Shown in pieces: positions 6,166 to 13,671 of a DNA stretch of 32,144 nt. The stretch spans positions 1-32,144 of the forward strand of contig CAMLIY010000009.1 in assembly GCA_946480125.1 (NCBI GenBank), in the 5' to 3' direction. The notes under the pieces are model-generated. The model was not told where the DNA came from. It worked only from the letters and a program-made list of their open reading frames with translations, and made no database searches. This DNA is from an uncultured Asticcacaulis sp. (GTDB lineage: Bacteria; Pseudomonadota; Alphaproteobacteria; Caulobacterales; Caulobacteraceae). The position numbers were made by a program, and so were the translations under genes. Position 1 is the first letter of the stretch. Each line of letters opens with the position of its first letter.

Positions 6166-9030
6166 ATGTCTTCCACCCCAAAATTATCGCTGATGGGCGC
6201 CAGTTTCGGCGCCCTGTTATGCGCCCTGACGCCGTTCGCAGCCGCCGCTCAGGATCAGGCGCCGGCCCAGTCCTCGAATGCCGACGCTACACCGACCGAG
6301 ATCGTCGTTACCGGCCAGCGCCTGCAGAATGCCAACTCTATCAGCCAGCAGAAAAAGGCCACAGCGGTCACTAATGTGATCTCGGCTGATGATCTGGGCA
6401 AATTGCCGGATGCCAATGCCGCCGATGCCCTGGCGCGCGTGCCGGGCGTCAATGTCGTCGTCAACCAGGAAACCGGTGAAGGCGAATATGTCGCCATCCG
6501 TGGCTTCGGCGGTACTTTCAACACTTACTCGATGAATGGGGTCCGCGTCGCCCTGACAGATACGGACAGCCGCCGTATGTCGATGACGGTGCTTCCGCCC
6601 AATGGTCTGAAGTCGATTTCGGTCTCCAAGACCCTGACCCCGGACATGGATGGTGACGCCATCGGTGGTGCGGTCAATTTCGTCACGCCCAATGCCTTCG
6701 ATTTCAAGAAAGACATCGTTCGCGTCTTTGCCAGCTATGGCATCAATGACCGTGCTGAAGCCCAGGGCGAAAAGGACGGCAATGCCCAGATCCAGGTTGA
6801 TGCATCGCATCGCTTCGATGGCGGCAAATGGGGCGTCTTCGGTTCGTTCAACTACGGCAAGAGCTATTATCACAACGAAGAAACCGAGAATGACGGTGAG
6901 TGGGAGCCCTACCACTGGCGCGCCGACTCAGAAGAGCCGATCGATGACAAGTCGCTGTATCTGCCGGGTATCGACCTTGATTACCGCAAGGGCTCGCAGG
7001 AGCGTTTCGGCGGCAACTTCTCGGTCGATTATCACGGCGACGATACGCAGCTTTACCTGCGCGGCCAGTTCTCGAAGCTTAAGCGCATCGGTACCAATGA
7101 CTATACCGATGAAAAGAGCAGCAGCACGGCGCGTCTGGCCCAGGTCAATATCGACGATACCAGCCTGGCATCACCGGAAAGCATGATCACCGGTACGGGC
7201 ACCAAGGGTAATATTTACGGCTATACCACCTCCCAGATCGTCGATGCCGACAATGACGGGATCATCACCGACGCCGACGCCACTGAAAATTCCTACTGGT
7301 CACTGGCCGGCCGTTCGGGTGTCTGGGACCCCAAGGCTTTCCAGTTCGCGCGCAGCTTCGGCACCCAGGATCAGAATTCGAGCCTGATGACGCTGAATGG
7401 CGGCGGTATCACCCGCAAGGGCGCGCTGACTCTCGAATATGACCTGAGCTATTCCTACGGCGAAAAGGGTGATCCCGGCAGCTACGGCATTGGGTTCAAC
7501 TGCGACGGCGGTGACGATGACATGTCGGCCGTCTGCGGTGATATATTCAAACGCACGGGCATCCTGTGGTCTTCTGCAGACCCGCGCTTCCCGCTGGCCC
7601 AACTACCGGCCTTTGCGGCTGACGTCGATCACCGTGACGACCTGTTGGCCTTCAATGGCGCTTCCTACAGCAAGGATAAGCAAACCGACGCTCGCACGGC
7701 CCTGCGCCTCGACGCCACCTACGAACTGGGCGGCGGTATTTTCGATCACATCAAGGCCGGCTTCAAGTATTCGAAGTCCGAGCGCAAGTATGACTCTACG
7801 CCGATCTGGGAATCGGACGACGACATGACGGGCCTGGCCATGCTCACCAGCACGCTCGCCACGTCCGGTCTGGTTGATCGCCAGGTTGAAGGCATTGATC
7901 ACGGCAGATACTATTATGGTTCGATCCTGAACCGTACCAGCGTCATCACCGCCATCCAGGCGGCGATGAAGTCAAATCCGGTCACCCTGTCGGAGGCGGA
8001 TCTCAATGAAGACGACAAGAACGGTTCGGAAACCATCACCGCCGCCTATGCTTTGGTGGATATGCGCTTCAACGATCTTCAGGTCGTGACCGGCGCCCGC
8101 ATCGAGCACACCTCGGTTGAAAACACCGACTGGGCCGAAGAAGACGAGGATAACGGCGGCATATCTGGCTTCCAGACCAGTAATAAGGACTATACCAACG
8201 TCCTGCCGTCGATCACCGCGGTCTGGCGCAAGGGCAGCAATCTTGTCTATCGCGGCGCCCTGTGGACCAGTTTCTCGCGTCCGGAATACAGCAACCTGAC
8301 ACGCGGCGAATCGATCACCCGCGATCCCGCTACACACGAAATCATTGCGATCAGCCGCGGCAACCCGGACCTGAAACCGGCGCAGTCTCTTAACCTCGAT
8401 CTTTCGGCGGAATACTATCCCGATGCAGCAAGCATGGTGTCGGCGACCTACTTCCACAAGGTCATTCACGACTTCATCTTTACCAATGGGTCGTCAGTCG
8501 ATGCCGATACAACCAGTGGTGAAATCCAGATCAGTCAACCCAAGAATGGCCAGAAGGCGACCATTTCAGGTGTCGAACTGAACCTGATCAAGTCATTCGA
8601 AGGCCTGGCGGCGCCGTTCGACGGCTTTGGTGTCGAACTGAACGTTACCATCCAGAACTCGGAAGCCGAAACGGGTCTCGACTATCGCGTCGGCCGTCCG
8701 ATCCCCTTCATCCAGTCGCCGGACCTGAACTACAACGCGGCCCTGACCTATCAAAAGTATGGCTTCGAAGCCAAGCTGGCCTATCAGTACCAGGGCGCCT
8801 ATATCGAAGACCTGCGTGACAATGCGGTCGACAAGTGGGTTCAGCCGAATAAGTCACTCGACCTGCATACCCGCTATAATTTCAGCAAGGCGCTGGCGGT
8901 GGATTTCGACGCCCAGAACATCCTCGATGGTCACCGCTACTACACGACCAAGGGCAAGAGCCCGTCATATCAAAAGGACTATATGGAGCCAGGTCGCAAC
9001 TTTGTCGTACGCGTTGCATATAGCTACTAA
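6166..9030 (+). CDS. TonB-dependent outer-membrane receptor 1
   Basis: A 954-residue receptor for energised uptake across the outer membrane. A signal peptide (about residues 1-28, ending AAAAQ) is followed by the TonB box region TEIVVTGQR (44-52), the plug domain (to about residue 175; LPDANAADALARVPGVNV, GEYVAIRGFGGTFNTYSMNG, KTLTPDMDGDAIGGAVNFVTP) and a long beta-barrel ending in VRVAYSY with a terminal aromatic residue. The plug matches the large receptors typical of Caulobacter, sphingomonads and xanthomonads. Residues 360-371 (DADNDGIITDAD) resemble a calcium-binding EF-hand/dockerin loop. A GntR-type operator upstream and the neighbouring phospholipase and phosphonate genes suggest a phosphorus-containing ligand; this is inference. 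GGAGA precedes the ATG at good spacing. Confidence 0.95.
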   Translation: MSSTPKLSLMGASFGALLCALTPFAAAAQDQAPAQSSNADATPTEIVVTGQRLQNANSISQQKKATAVTNVISADDLGKLPDANAADALARVPGVNVVVNQETGEGEYVAIRGFGGTFNTYSMNGVRVALTDTDSRRMSMTVLPPNGLKSISVSKTLTPDMDGDAIGGAVNFVTPNAFDFKKDIVRVFASYGINDRAEAQGEKDGNAQIQVDASHRFDGGKWGVFGSFNYGKSYYHNEETENDGEWEPYHWRADSEEPIDDKSLYLPGIDLDYRKGSQERFGGNFSVDYHGDDTQLYLRGQFSKLKRIGTNDYTDEKSSSTARLAQVNIDDTSLASPESMITGTGTKGNIYGYTTSQIVDADNDGIITDADATENSYWSLAGRSGVWDPKAFQFARSFGTQDQNSSLMTLNGGGITRKGALTLEYDLSYSYGEKGDPGSYGIGFNCDGGDDDMSAVCGDIFKRTGILWSSADPRFPLAQLPAFAADVDHRDDLLAFNGASYSKDKQTDARTALRLDATYELGGGIFDHIKAGFKYSKSERKYDSTPIWESDDDMTGLAMLTSTLATSGLVDRQVEGIDHGRYYYGSILNRTSVITAIQAAMKSNPVTLSEADLNEDDKNGSETITAAYALVDMRFNDLQVVTGARIEHTSVENTDWAEEDEDNGGISGFQTSNKDYTNVLPSITAVWRKGSNLVYRGALWTSFSRPEYSNLTRGESITRDPATHEIIAISRGNPDLKPAQSLNLDLSAEYYPDAASMVSATYFHKVIHDFIFTNGSSVDADTTSGEIQISQPKNGQKATISGVELNLIKSFEGLAAPFDGFGVELNVTIQNSEAETGLDYRVGRPIPFIQSPDLNYNAALTYQKYGFEAKLAYQYQGAYIEDLRDNAVDKWVQPNKSLDLHTRYNFSKALAVDFDAQNILDGHRYYTTKGKSPSYQKDYMEPGRNFVVRVAYSY

Positions 9031-9055
9031 GCCAAACTGAAAGAAAAGACTGAAG

Positions 9056-9090
9056 GGCGCTCCGGAAACATCCGGAGCGCCTCATTTTAT
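9056..9090 (+). terminator. Rho-independent terminator after TonB receptor 1
   Basis: A perfect 11-bp stem, GGCGCTCCGGA at 9056-9066 and TCCGGAGCGCC at 9071-9081, encloses the loop AACA and is followed by TCATTTTATTTT. It begins 26 bp after the receptor stop codon. Confidence 0.9.
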
Positions 9091-9474
9091 TTTGGGATCA
9101 TGAAATGCAAACATTTTCAATGTTGAACATCGTACGCCAAAAAGCTGTTGCTGAGGTTTGGCGATGATATCTGATTGCTATATTGAAAACTTTTAAAGTT
9201 GCATAATTTCATGACGAATTTATGTAATTATTTCAATATTTAAATAATATTTCATAGCGTAACGAAACTGGTTTACTCCAGATTTATTTTAAGACATCTA
9301 AGATTTGCTTCATATTAACAATTATGGGCTGGGCAAAGCTTGCTTTCTGAATTCCGATGGGGGTCGGAGGGCGCGAATTTCTGCGCCTTATTGATCCATG
9401 ACGAGAACTTGGTGGCGGGCACTGCGAAAGGAAGCATCGCATTCCAGGCCTATTGGACACGATCGGAGACTCTC
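9091..9474 (+). promoter_or_regulatory. Promoter and leader region upstream of TonB receptor 2
   Basis: After the terminator comes an AT-rich stretch (about 9180-9260) and then a GntR-type palindrome at 9268-9281. From there to the start codon the sequence resembles the leader of receptor 1: matching blocks occur at 9268-9300, around CTGAATTCCG at 9347, and at GGAAGCATCGCATTCC (9430), the last at exactly the same distance (45 bp) from the start codon. GGAG at 9465-9468 is the ribosome-binding site. No separate gene is seen. Confidence 0.7.
9268..9281. promoter_or_regulatory. GntR/HutC-type operator upstream of TonB receptor 2
   Basis: CTGGTTTACTCCAG differs from the receptor 1 site at a single position. 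Its centre GTTTACTC misses the HutC consensus GTnTAnAC by one base. It sits 207 bp before the receptor 2 start, nearly the same distance as at receptor 1, and is followed by ATTTATTTTAAGACAT as at receptor 1. Confidence 0.62.
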
Positions 9475-12360
9475 ATGCCTTCCCACCTCCCGCTGCCCGC
9501 CAGGCGCGCCGTCGACTTCCGTAACCGCATTCTGATGAGTGCCGCACTCGGCGCGCTGTGTGCCCTGATCCCTGGTCTGGCCGCCGCCCAGGATACAACA
9601 GCCGCCGCTCCCACGGAAGACTCGCCCACCGAGGTCGTCGTTACCGGCTTCCGCAAGTCGCTCAGTGTTGCACGTAACCTGAAGAAGAAGTCGGACATCC
9701 AGAAAGACGTCATCGTCGCCGAAGACATGGCGAAATTTCCGGAACTGAACCTGGCTGAATCCCTTCAGCGCCTGCCGGGCGTTCAGATCACCCGCGAAGC
9801 CGGCGAAGGCCGCCGCATCAGCTTGCGCGGTCTGGGCCCTGATTATGCCCGCGTGCAGCTCAACGGCATGGAAGTGCTGGGCAATGTCGACTCCGCCCAG
9901 GACAGCCGCGGCCAGCGGTCACGCGACCGCTCCTTCGATTTCAACATCTTCGCTTCGGAACTGTTCTCGAAGGTGGAAGTTGAAAAGACCTTCCAGTCGT
10001 CCCAGGCCGAAGGCGGCATGGCCGGCACGGTCGGCCTGTTCACTGGCAAGCCTTTCGAGTACGGCCCCGGCACCAAGGGCGCGCTGGGCGTCAATATCGG
10101 CACCAATGAATATACCAAGGATACGCAGCCGCGTATCGTCGGCCTCTACAGCCACAACTGGGACAACAAGTTCGGCGTGGCTGTCTCGCTGGCCTACACC
10201 AAGCGCCGGACCACGGAACAGGGCCACAACGACTATACTTACGACAAGCTGGGGGCGACGGATTTCACCGATCCGCTTAATCCGAAAGGCCCTGCGATCG
10301 ACCTGATTAATAACGGCCTCGACATTTCCCATCTGAGCGCCGAACAGCAAGCCAAATTCACGGCAGGCGACCTGTATCTCGCAGACGGCAACCGTATTTC
10401 TTCCTGGGATGCGGATATGGAGCGGCTCGGCGTGACGGGCGCGGTGCAATGGCGTCCGACGGAGAACATGCTGCTGACGCTCGATTTGCTGCACAGCGAG
10501 TTCACTACCCATCGTGACGAACTTCATCTGGCCACGCGTCCGCTCGGATCGGGAACGAAATCCTGGGGCTTCGATACCCCGGCTGGTGGTGTCTGGCCGG
10601 CCGCCTTCCAGACCCCTTCAGCCATCACCAACCTCGTGGTGGATGCCAATAACTATGTCACTAACCTCGCCGTAACCAACGCGACCTTCGGCAGCGAGCA
10701 TCGCCGTGAACTGAACGAAAACCGTTTCAATCAGGCGGTCTTGACCGGCCAGTGGAGTGTCAGCGACAAGCTCTCGATCGACGGCCATATCGGCTATGAG
10801 AAGTCGACCTACGACACCCCTTATGACGACAAGTTCTACATGCGCGCCAAGGGGAACCTGGTGGCCGATTACGGCGCGGACGGCAAGACGGCTTCGTTCT
10901 CGTATCCGGGTACGGATTTCACAGATCCGTCCATCTACGCCATGGATGACTTCTATTATCGCGCCTTCAACAACGCTTCGGAACTCAAGGAAGCCAGCTT
11001 TAACCTGACCTATAAGGCCACTGATATGTGGACCCTGAAGGCGGGGGCGGCCTATCACAGGTTGGCGCAGAACGGTGCCAGCTATTTCTATGATGGTGGC
11101 GTTAACGGCACCAATGACGAAATGCGCGGCGACAGTGTGGCCGACATCACCTCGGTCTTCACTAATGAATTCGGTTCGTGGCTGATCGGCGACTACGACA
11201 AGGCGTTCGCCAAGTATGACGAATATCACCGCCTTGAAGCCAAGCCCGATGGGACTGGCGGCGTCATTCAGGATATTGAAAACGTCAATGACATTTCGGA
11301 AGAAACGACGTCCCTCTATGTTCAGGCGGATTGGGACAGCCAACTGTTCGGCAAGCGTTTCCGCGGTAATGTCGGTCTGCGCGGCTATTCGACCAATACG
11401 GAAAGCAAGGGCTGGAGCCAGGGTGACTCTTACGCCTATCTCGGCACGTCTGACGTGAAGGGCAGCTATTCGGGCGTTCTGCCGGCTCTGAACACGGTGC
11501 TGGAATTGACTCCGGACGTGCTGGTACGTTTCTCGGCCACGCAAAACGTAAACCGTCCCGGTATCGGCTCCATGGCGTCGCAAGGCACGGCGTTCCTGGG
11601 TAACGACAGCTGCGACATTACCAAAGTCACCATAGTGGACGGCAAACCTACCAATGACTGCGATATCTCGGTGTCGCGCGGTAATCCGAACCTGAAGCCC
11701 TATATGGACAACACGCTCGATCTGGCCGTGGAATACTATTTCGGCAAGGTCGGCCTGCTCTCGATCAGCGCGTATCAGAAGGAAATCACCAACTATATTA
11801 CCTCTGTGAACCTGAAGGACATTCCTTTCAGCGAAACGGGCGTACCGTCCGGCACCATCCCGGGCGCTACGGAAGATACAATCGTCCACACCTTCTCCAT
11901 GCCGATCAATTATGACGGTAAGCTGACCATGTCGGGTTTTGAAGTGACGGCGCAGGCGCAGTTCACCTTCCTGCCGGCACCGTTCGATAATCTGGGCGTT
12001 TCGGCGAACTACTCTCATGTGGATGCGCCGTCACTCACCGGCACGTCCAAGAATAGCTACAATGCTACGGTGTACTATGAAACCAACACCTGGGGCGCCC
12101 GCGCGTCCATGAGCTATCGCAGCAAGTGGTTTACTGGCTATAGTGCCACCGTCATGGATGATGGTACGCGTGGCTTTGATGAATCCACCTATGTGGACGC
12201 AGCGGCCTTCTACAATATCAGCAAGAAGCTCCAGCTCACCTTCGATGCGATCAATCTGACCAATCAGAAGGATACGCAGTTCTGGGGCCAGAACGAGTAC
12301 CTCTACAATCAGACCCAGAGCGGCACGACCTACATGGTCGGGCTTAGCTATAAGTTCTGA
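9475..12360 (+). CDS. TonB-dependent outer-membrane receptor 2
   Basis: A 961-residue receptor. The ATG at 9475 is chosen over an upstream in-frame start because it has GGAG 6 bp before it and is followed at once by a signal peptide (basic n-region, then a hydrophobic core ending GLAAAQ near residue 39). The TonB box region is TEVVVTGFRKS. The plug carries FPELNLAESLQRLPGVQI and RRISLRGLGPDYARVQLNGM, and the barrel ends in TYMVGLSYKF with a C-terminal phenylalanine. It belongs to the same broad receptor class as receptor 1 but has diverged considerably in sequence. A strong terminator follows, then the sulfotransferase-hydroxylase-PLC2 gene string. The ligand is unknown; the operator and neighbours point to a lipid head group or phosphorus compound. 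Confidence 0.95.
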   Translation: MPSHLPLPARRAVDFRNRILMSAALGALCALIPGLAAAQDTTAAAPTEDSPTEVVVTGFRKSLSVARNLKKKSDIQKDVIVAEDMAKFPELNLAESLQRLPGVQITREAGEGRRISLRGLGPDYARVQLNGMEVLGNVDSAQDSRGQRSRDRSFDFNIFASELFSKVEVEKTFQSSQAEGGMAGTVGLFTGKPFEYGPGTKGALGVNIGTNEYTKDTQPRIVGLYSHNWDNKFGVAVSLAYTKRRTTEQGHNDYTYDKLGATDFTDPLNPKGPAIDLINNGLDISHLSAEQQAKFTAGDLYLADGNRISSWDADMERLGVTGAVQWRPTENMLLTLDLLHSEFTTHRDELHLATRPLGSGTKSWGFDTPAGGVWPAAFQTPSAITNLVVDANNYVTNLAVTNATFGSEHRRELNENRFNQAVLTGQWSVSDKLSIDGHIGYEKSTYDTPYDDKFYMRAKGNLVADYGADGKTASFSYPGTDFTDPSIYAMDDFYYRAFNNASELKEASFNLTYKATDMWTLKAGAAYHRLAQNGASYFYDGGVNGTNDEMRGDSVADITSVFTNEFGSWLIGDYDKAFAKYDEYHRLEAKPDGTGGVIQDIENVNDISEETTSLYVQADWDSQLFGKRFRGNVGLRGYSTNTESKGWSQGDSYAYLGTSDVKGSYSGVLPALNTVLELTPDVLVRFSATQNVNRPGIGSMASQGTAFLGNDSCDITKVTIVDGKPTNDCDISVSRGNPNLKPYMDNTLDLAVEYYFGKVGLLSISAYQKEITNYITSVNLKDIPFSETGVPSGTIPGATEDTIVHTFSMPINYDGKLTMSGFEVTAQAQFTFLPAPFDNLGVSANYSHVDAPSLTGTSKNSYNATVYYETNTWGARASMSYRSKWFTGYSATVMDDGTRGFDESTYVDAAAFYNISKKLQLTFDAINLTNQKDTQFWGQNEYLYNQTQSGTTYMVGLSYKF

Positions 12361-12380
12361 TAAGAACCCTGTCAGACTGA

Positions 12381-12414
12381 GCGCCTCCGTCTCTACCGAG
12401 ACGGGGGCGCTTTT
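12381..12414 (+). terminator. Rho-independent terminator after TonB receptor 2
   Basis: A 13-bp stem with one G-U pair, GCGCCTCCGTCTC at 12381-12393 and GAGACGGGGGCGC at 12398-12410, has the tetraloop TACC and is followed by TTTT. It ends only 14 bp before the next start codon, so it either separates the receptor from the downstream string or lets partial read-through set a lower level there. Confidence 0.88.
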
Positions 12415-12427
12415 CCCGTATAAGATA

Positions 12428-13066
12428 ATGATTGTTTCCCATCACCATCGTTTCATCTTCGCCGCCGTTCCCAAGACCGGCACCCATGCGGTGCGCCAGG
12501 CCCTGCGCGAACATCTCAGCGATACGGATGTTGAGCAGGTAGGGCTGTTCGTCAACAAGCGCTTTCCGTGGACCGACCTGGCGGCGATCCAGCATGGCCA
12601 CCTGTCCCTGCAACAGGTTCGGCCCTATCTGGGCGACGAAGCCTTCAACGACTATTTCAAATTCGCCTTCGTGCGCAATCCGTTTGATCGTTTCGTCTCC
12701 TATTGCGCCTTTATGCTCAGGGGCGGTGACGATTTCCAGAACCATCCACGCGAGGCGATGTACCATTTTCTGTTCCGGGCGCCGCCGGAACAGCATATCC
12801 TGTTTCAGCCGCAGTCTTGGCTGCTGGCAGGGGACGACGGCAAGACTCTCCTGACCGACCAAATTGGCCGCGTTGAGGATATGCAGAATTCATACGAGGC
12901 GATCTGCGCCCGCATCGGTATTCCGTCGCGCCCGCTGGACCGGGTCAATGGCAGTCAGCACCGAGATTATCGTGACTATTACGACCAGACCCTGATCGAG
13001 GGTGTAAGCGCCCGCTATGCTCAGGACCTCGACCTGTTCGGCTACAGCTTCGAAGGCCTGCGATGA
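12428..13066 (+). CDS. Sulfotransferase-family protein
   Basis: A 212-residue protein with the two co-substrate signatures of PAPS-dependent sulfotransferases: VPKTGTHAVR (residues 14-23) as the 5'-phosphosulfate loop, and FAFVRNPFDRFVSYCAFML (79-97) as the 3'-phosphate site. The short length and VRNPFDRFVS form fit the carbohydrate-type sulfotransferase 2 group. It probably transfers sulfate to a hydroxyl of an unknown acceptor in the cytoplasm; no signal peptide or membrane segment is seen. It is the first gene of a compact string, and its TGA overlaps the ATG of the next gene by 4 bp. The distance to the terminator hairpin is short and the ribosome-binding site is weak (TAAGA). Confidence 0.85.
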   Translation: MIVSHHHRFIFAAVPKTGTHAVRQALREHLSDTDVEQVGLFVNKRFPWTDLAAIQHGHLSLQQVRPYLGDEAFNDYFKFAFVRNPFDRFVSYCAFMLRGGDDFQNHPREAMYHFLFRAPPEQHILFQPQSWLLAGDDGKTLLTDQIGRVEDMQNSYEAICARIGIPSRPLDRVNGSQHRDYRDYYDQTLIEGVSARYAQDLDLFGYSFEGLR

Positions 13067-13671
13067 ACGCCAATCCGCGCAAGACCACGACGGTTCGCCA
13101 TTTGGGTCCGGTCGACATCGCCACGCTGAAGACGGCGGTGCTGGCCATTCCTGAAGCGGTCTGGGATGCTGAGAACGCGGCCAAGCCGAACCGCTTCGGC
13201 GTGCTGGACGAGACACAGCACATCGTCTTTCGTTTCGCCGATACGCCCCGTGACTGGCGAAAATCACATGACCGTCCGGCCTGGTCGCACTGGCGCGATC
13301 TGCTGGAGCCGGTGCTGGCACAAGCCGTCCGCGATTACGGCTACACGCGCGGCGTATTCCCGCGGGTGATGCTGGCCCGGATGGCGCCGGGTACGGAAAT
13401 CCTGCGGCACATCGACGATCAGCCGGCGGCGAAATGGCCGCACAAGATCCATATTCCCGTGACGACCAATCCCGGCGTGGTCTGTTTCTTCGGAGGTGAG
13501 GCGCGCCATTTTCCGGCGGGCGAGGCGGTGGAGGTCAACAACCTTGGCCCGCACTGGGTGCATAATAGCGGCGACACCGACCGCATTCATCTGATCTTCG
13601 AATATTACGACGCCGATCAGCCGGACCCGGCGTGGCTTGAGCCCTTGCTGGCCGCCGGCAGGTCGCTATGA
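13063..13671 (+). CDS. Aspartyl/asparaginyl beta-hydroxylase-like dioxygenase 1
   Basis: A 202-residue cupin-fold protein of the Asp/Asn beta-hydroxylase type, a 2-oxoglutarate/Fe(II) dioxygenase group. The likely iron triad is His116 and Asp118 (RHIDDQ) with His167 (PHWVHNSGDTDRIHL); Arg174 is placed to bind 2-oxoglutarate. ARMAPGTEILRH and IHIPVTTNPGVVCFFGGEA are the family's core strands. No export signal is seen. It would hydroxylate a free amino acid, peptide or small molecule; the substrate cannot be read from sequence. It overlaps both the preceding sulfotransferase and the following TPR-sulfotransferase by 4 bp, so the three are very likely co-translated and may act in sequence, hydroxylation creating the oxygen that is sulfated. 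That order is inference. Confidence 0.85.
   Translation: MNANPRKTTTVRHLGPVDIATLKTAVLAIPEAVWDAENAAKPNRFGVLDETQHIVFRFADTPRDWRKSHDRPAWSHWRDLLEPVLAQAVRDYGYTRGVFPRVMLARMAPGTEILRHIDDQPAAKWPHKIHIPVTTNPGVVCFFGGEARHFPAGEAVEVNNLGPHWVHNSGDTDRIHLIFEYYDADQPDPAWLEPLLAAGRSL

Noticed and set aside
6066..6374. Possible leader-peptide frame of 102 codons before TonB receptor 1
   Set aside because: It overlaps the receptor start out of frame, has no ribosome-binding site, and the matching leader of receptor 2 has no equivalent frame.
10618..12018. Minus-strand open frame of 466 codons inside TonB receptor 2
   Set aside because: Antisense shadow of a full-length receptor with all family motifs; composition is unlike a protein.
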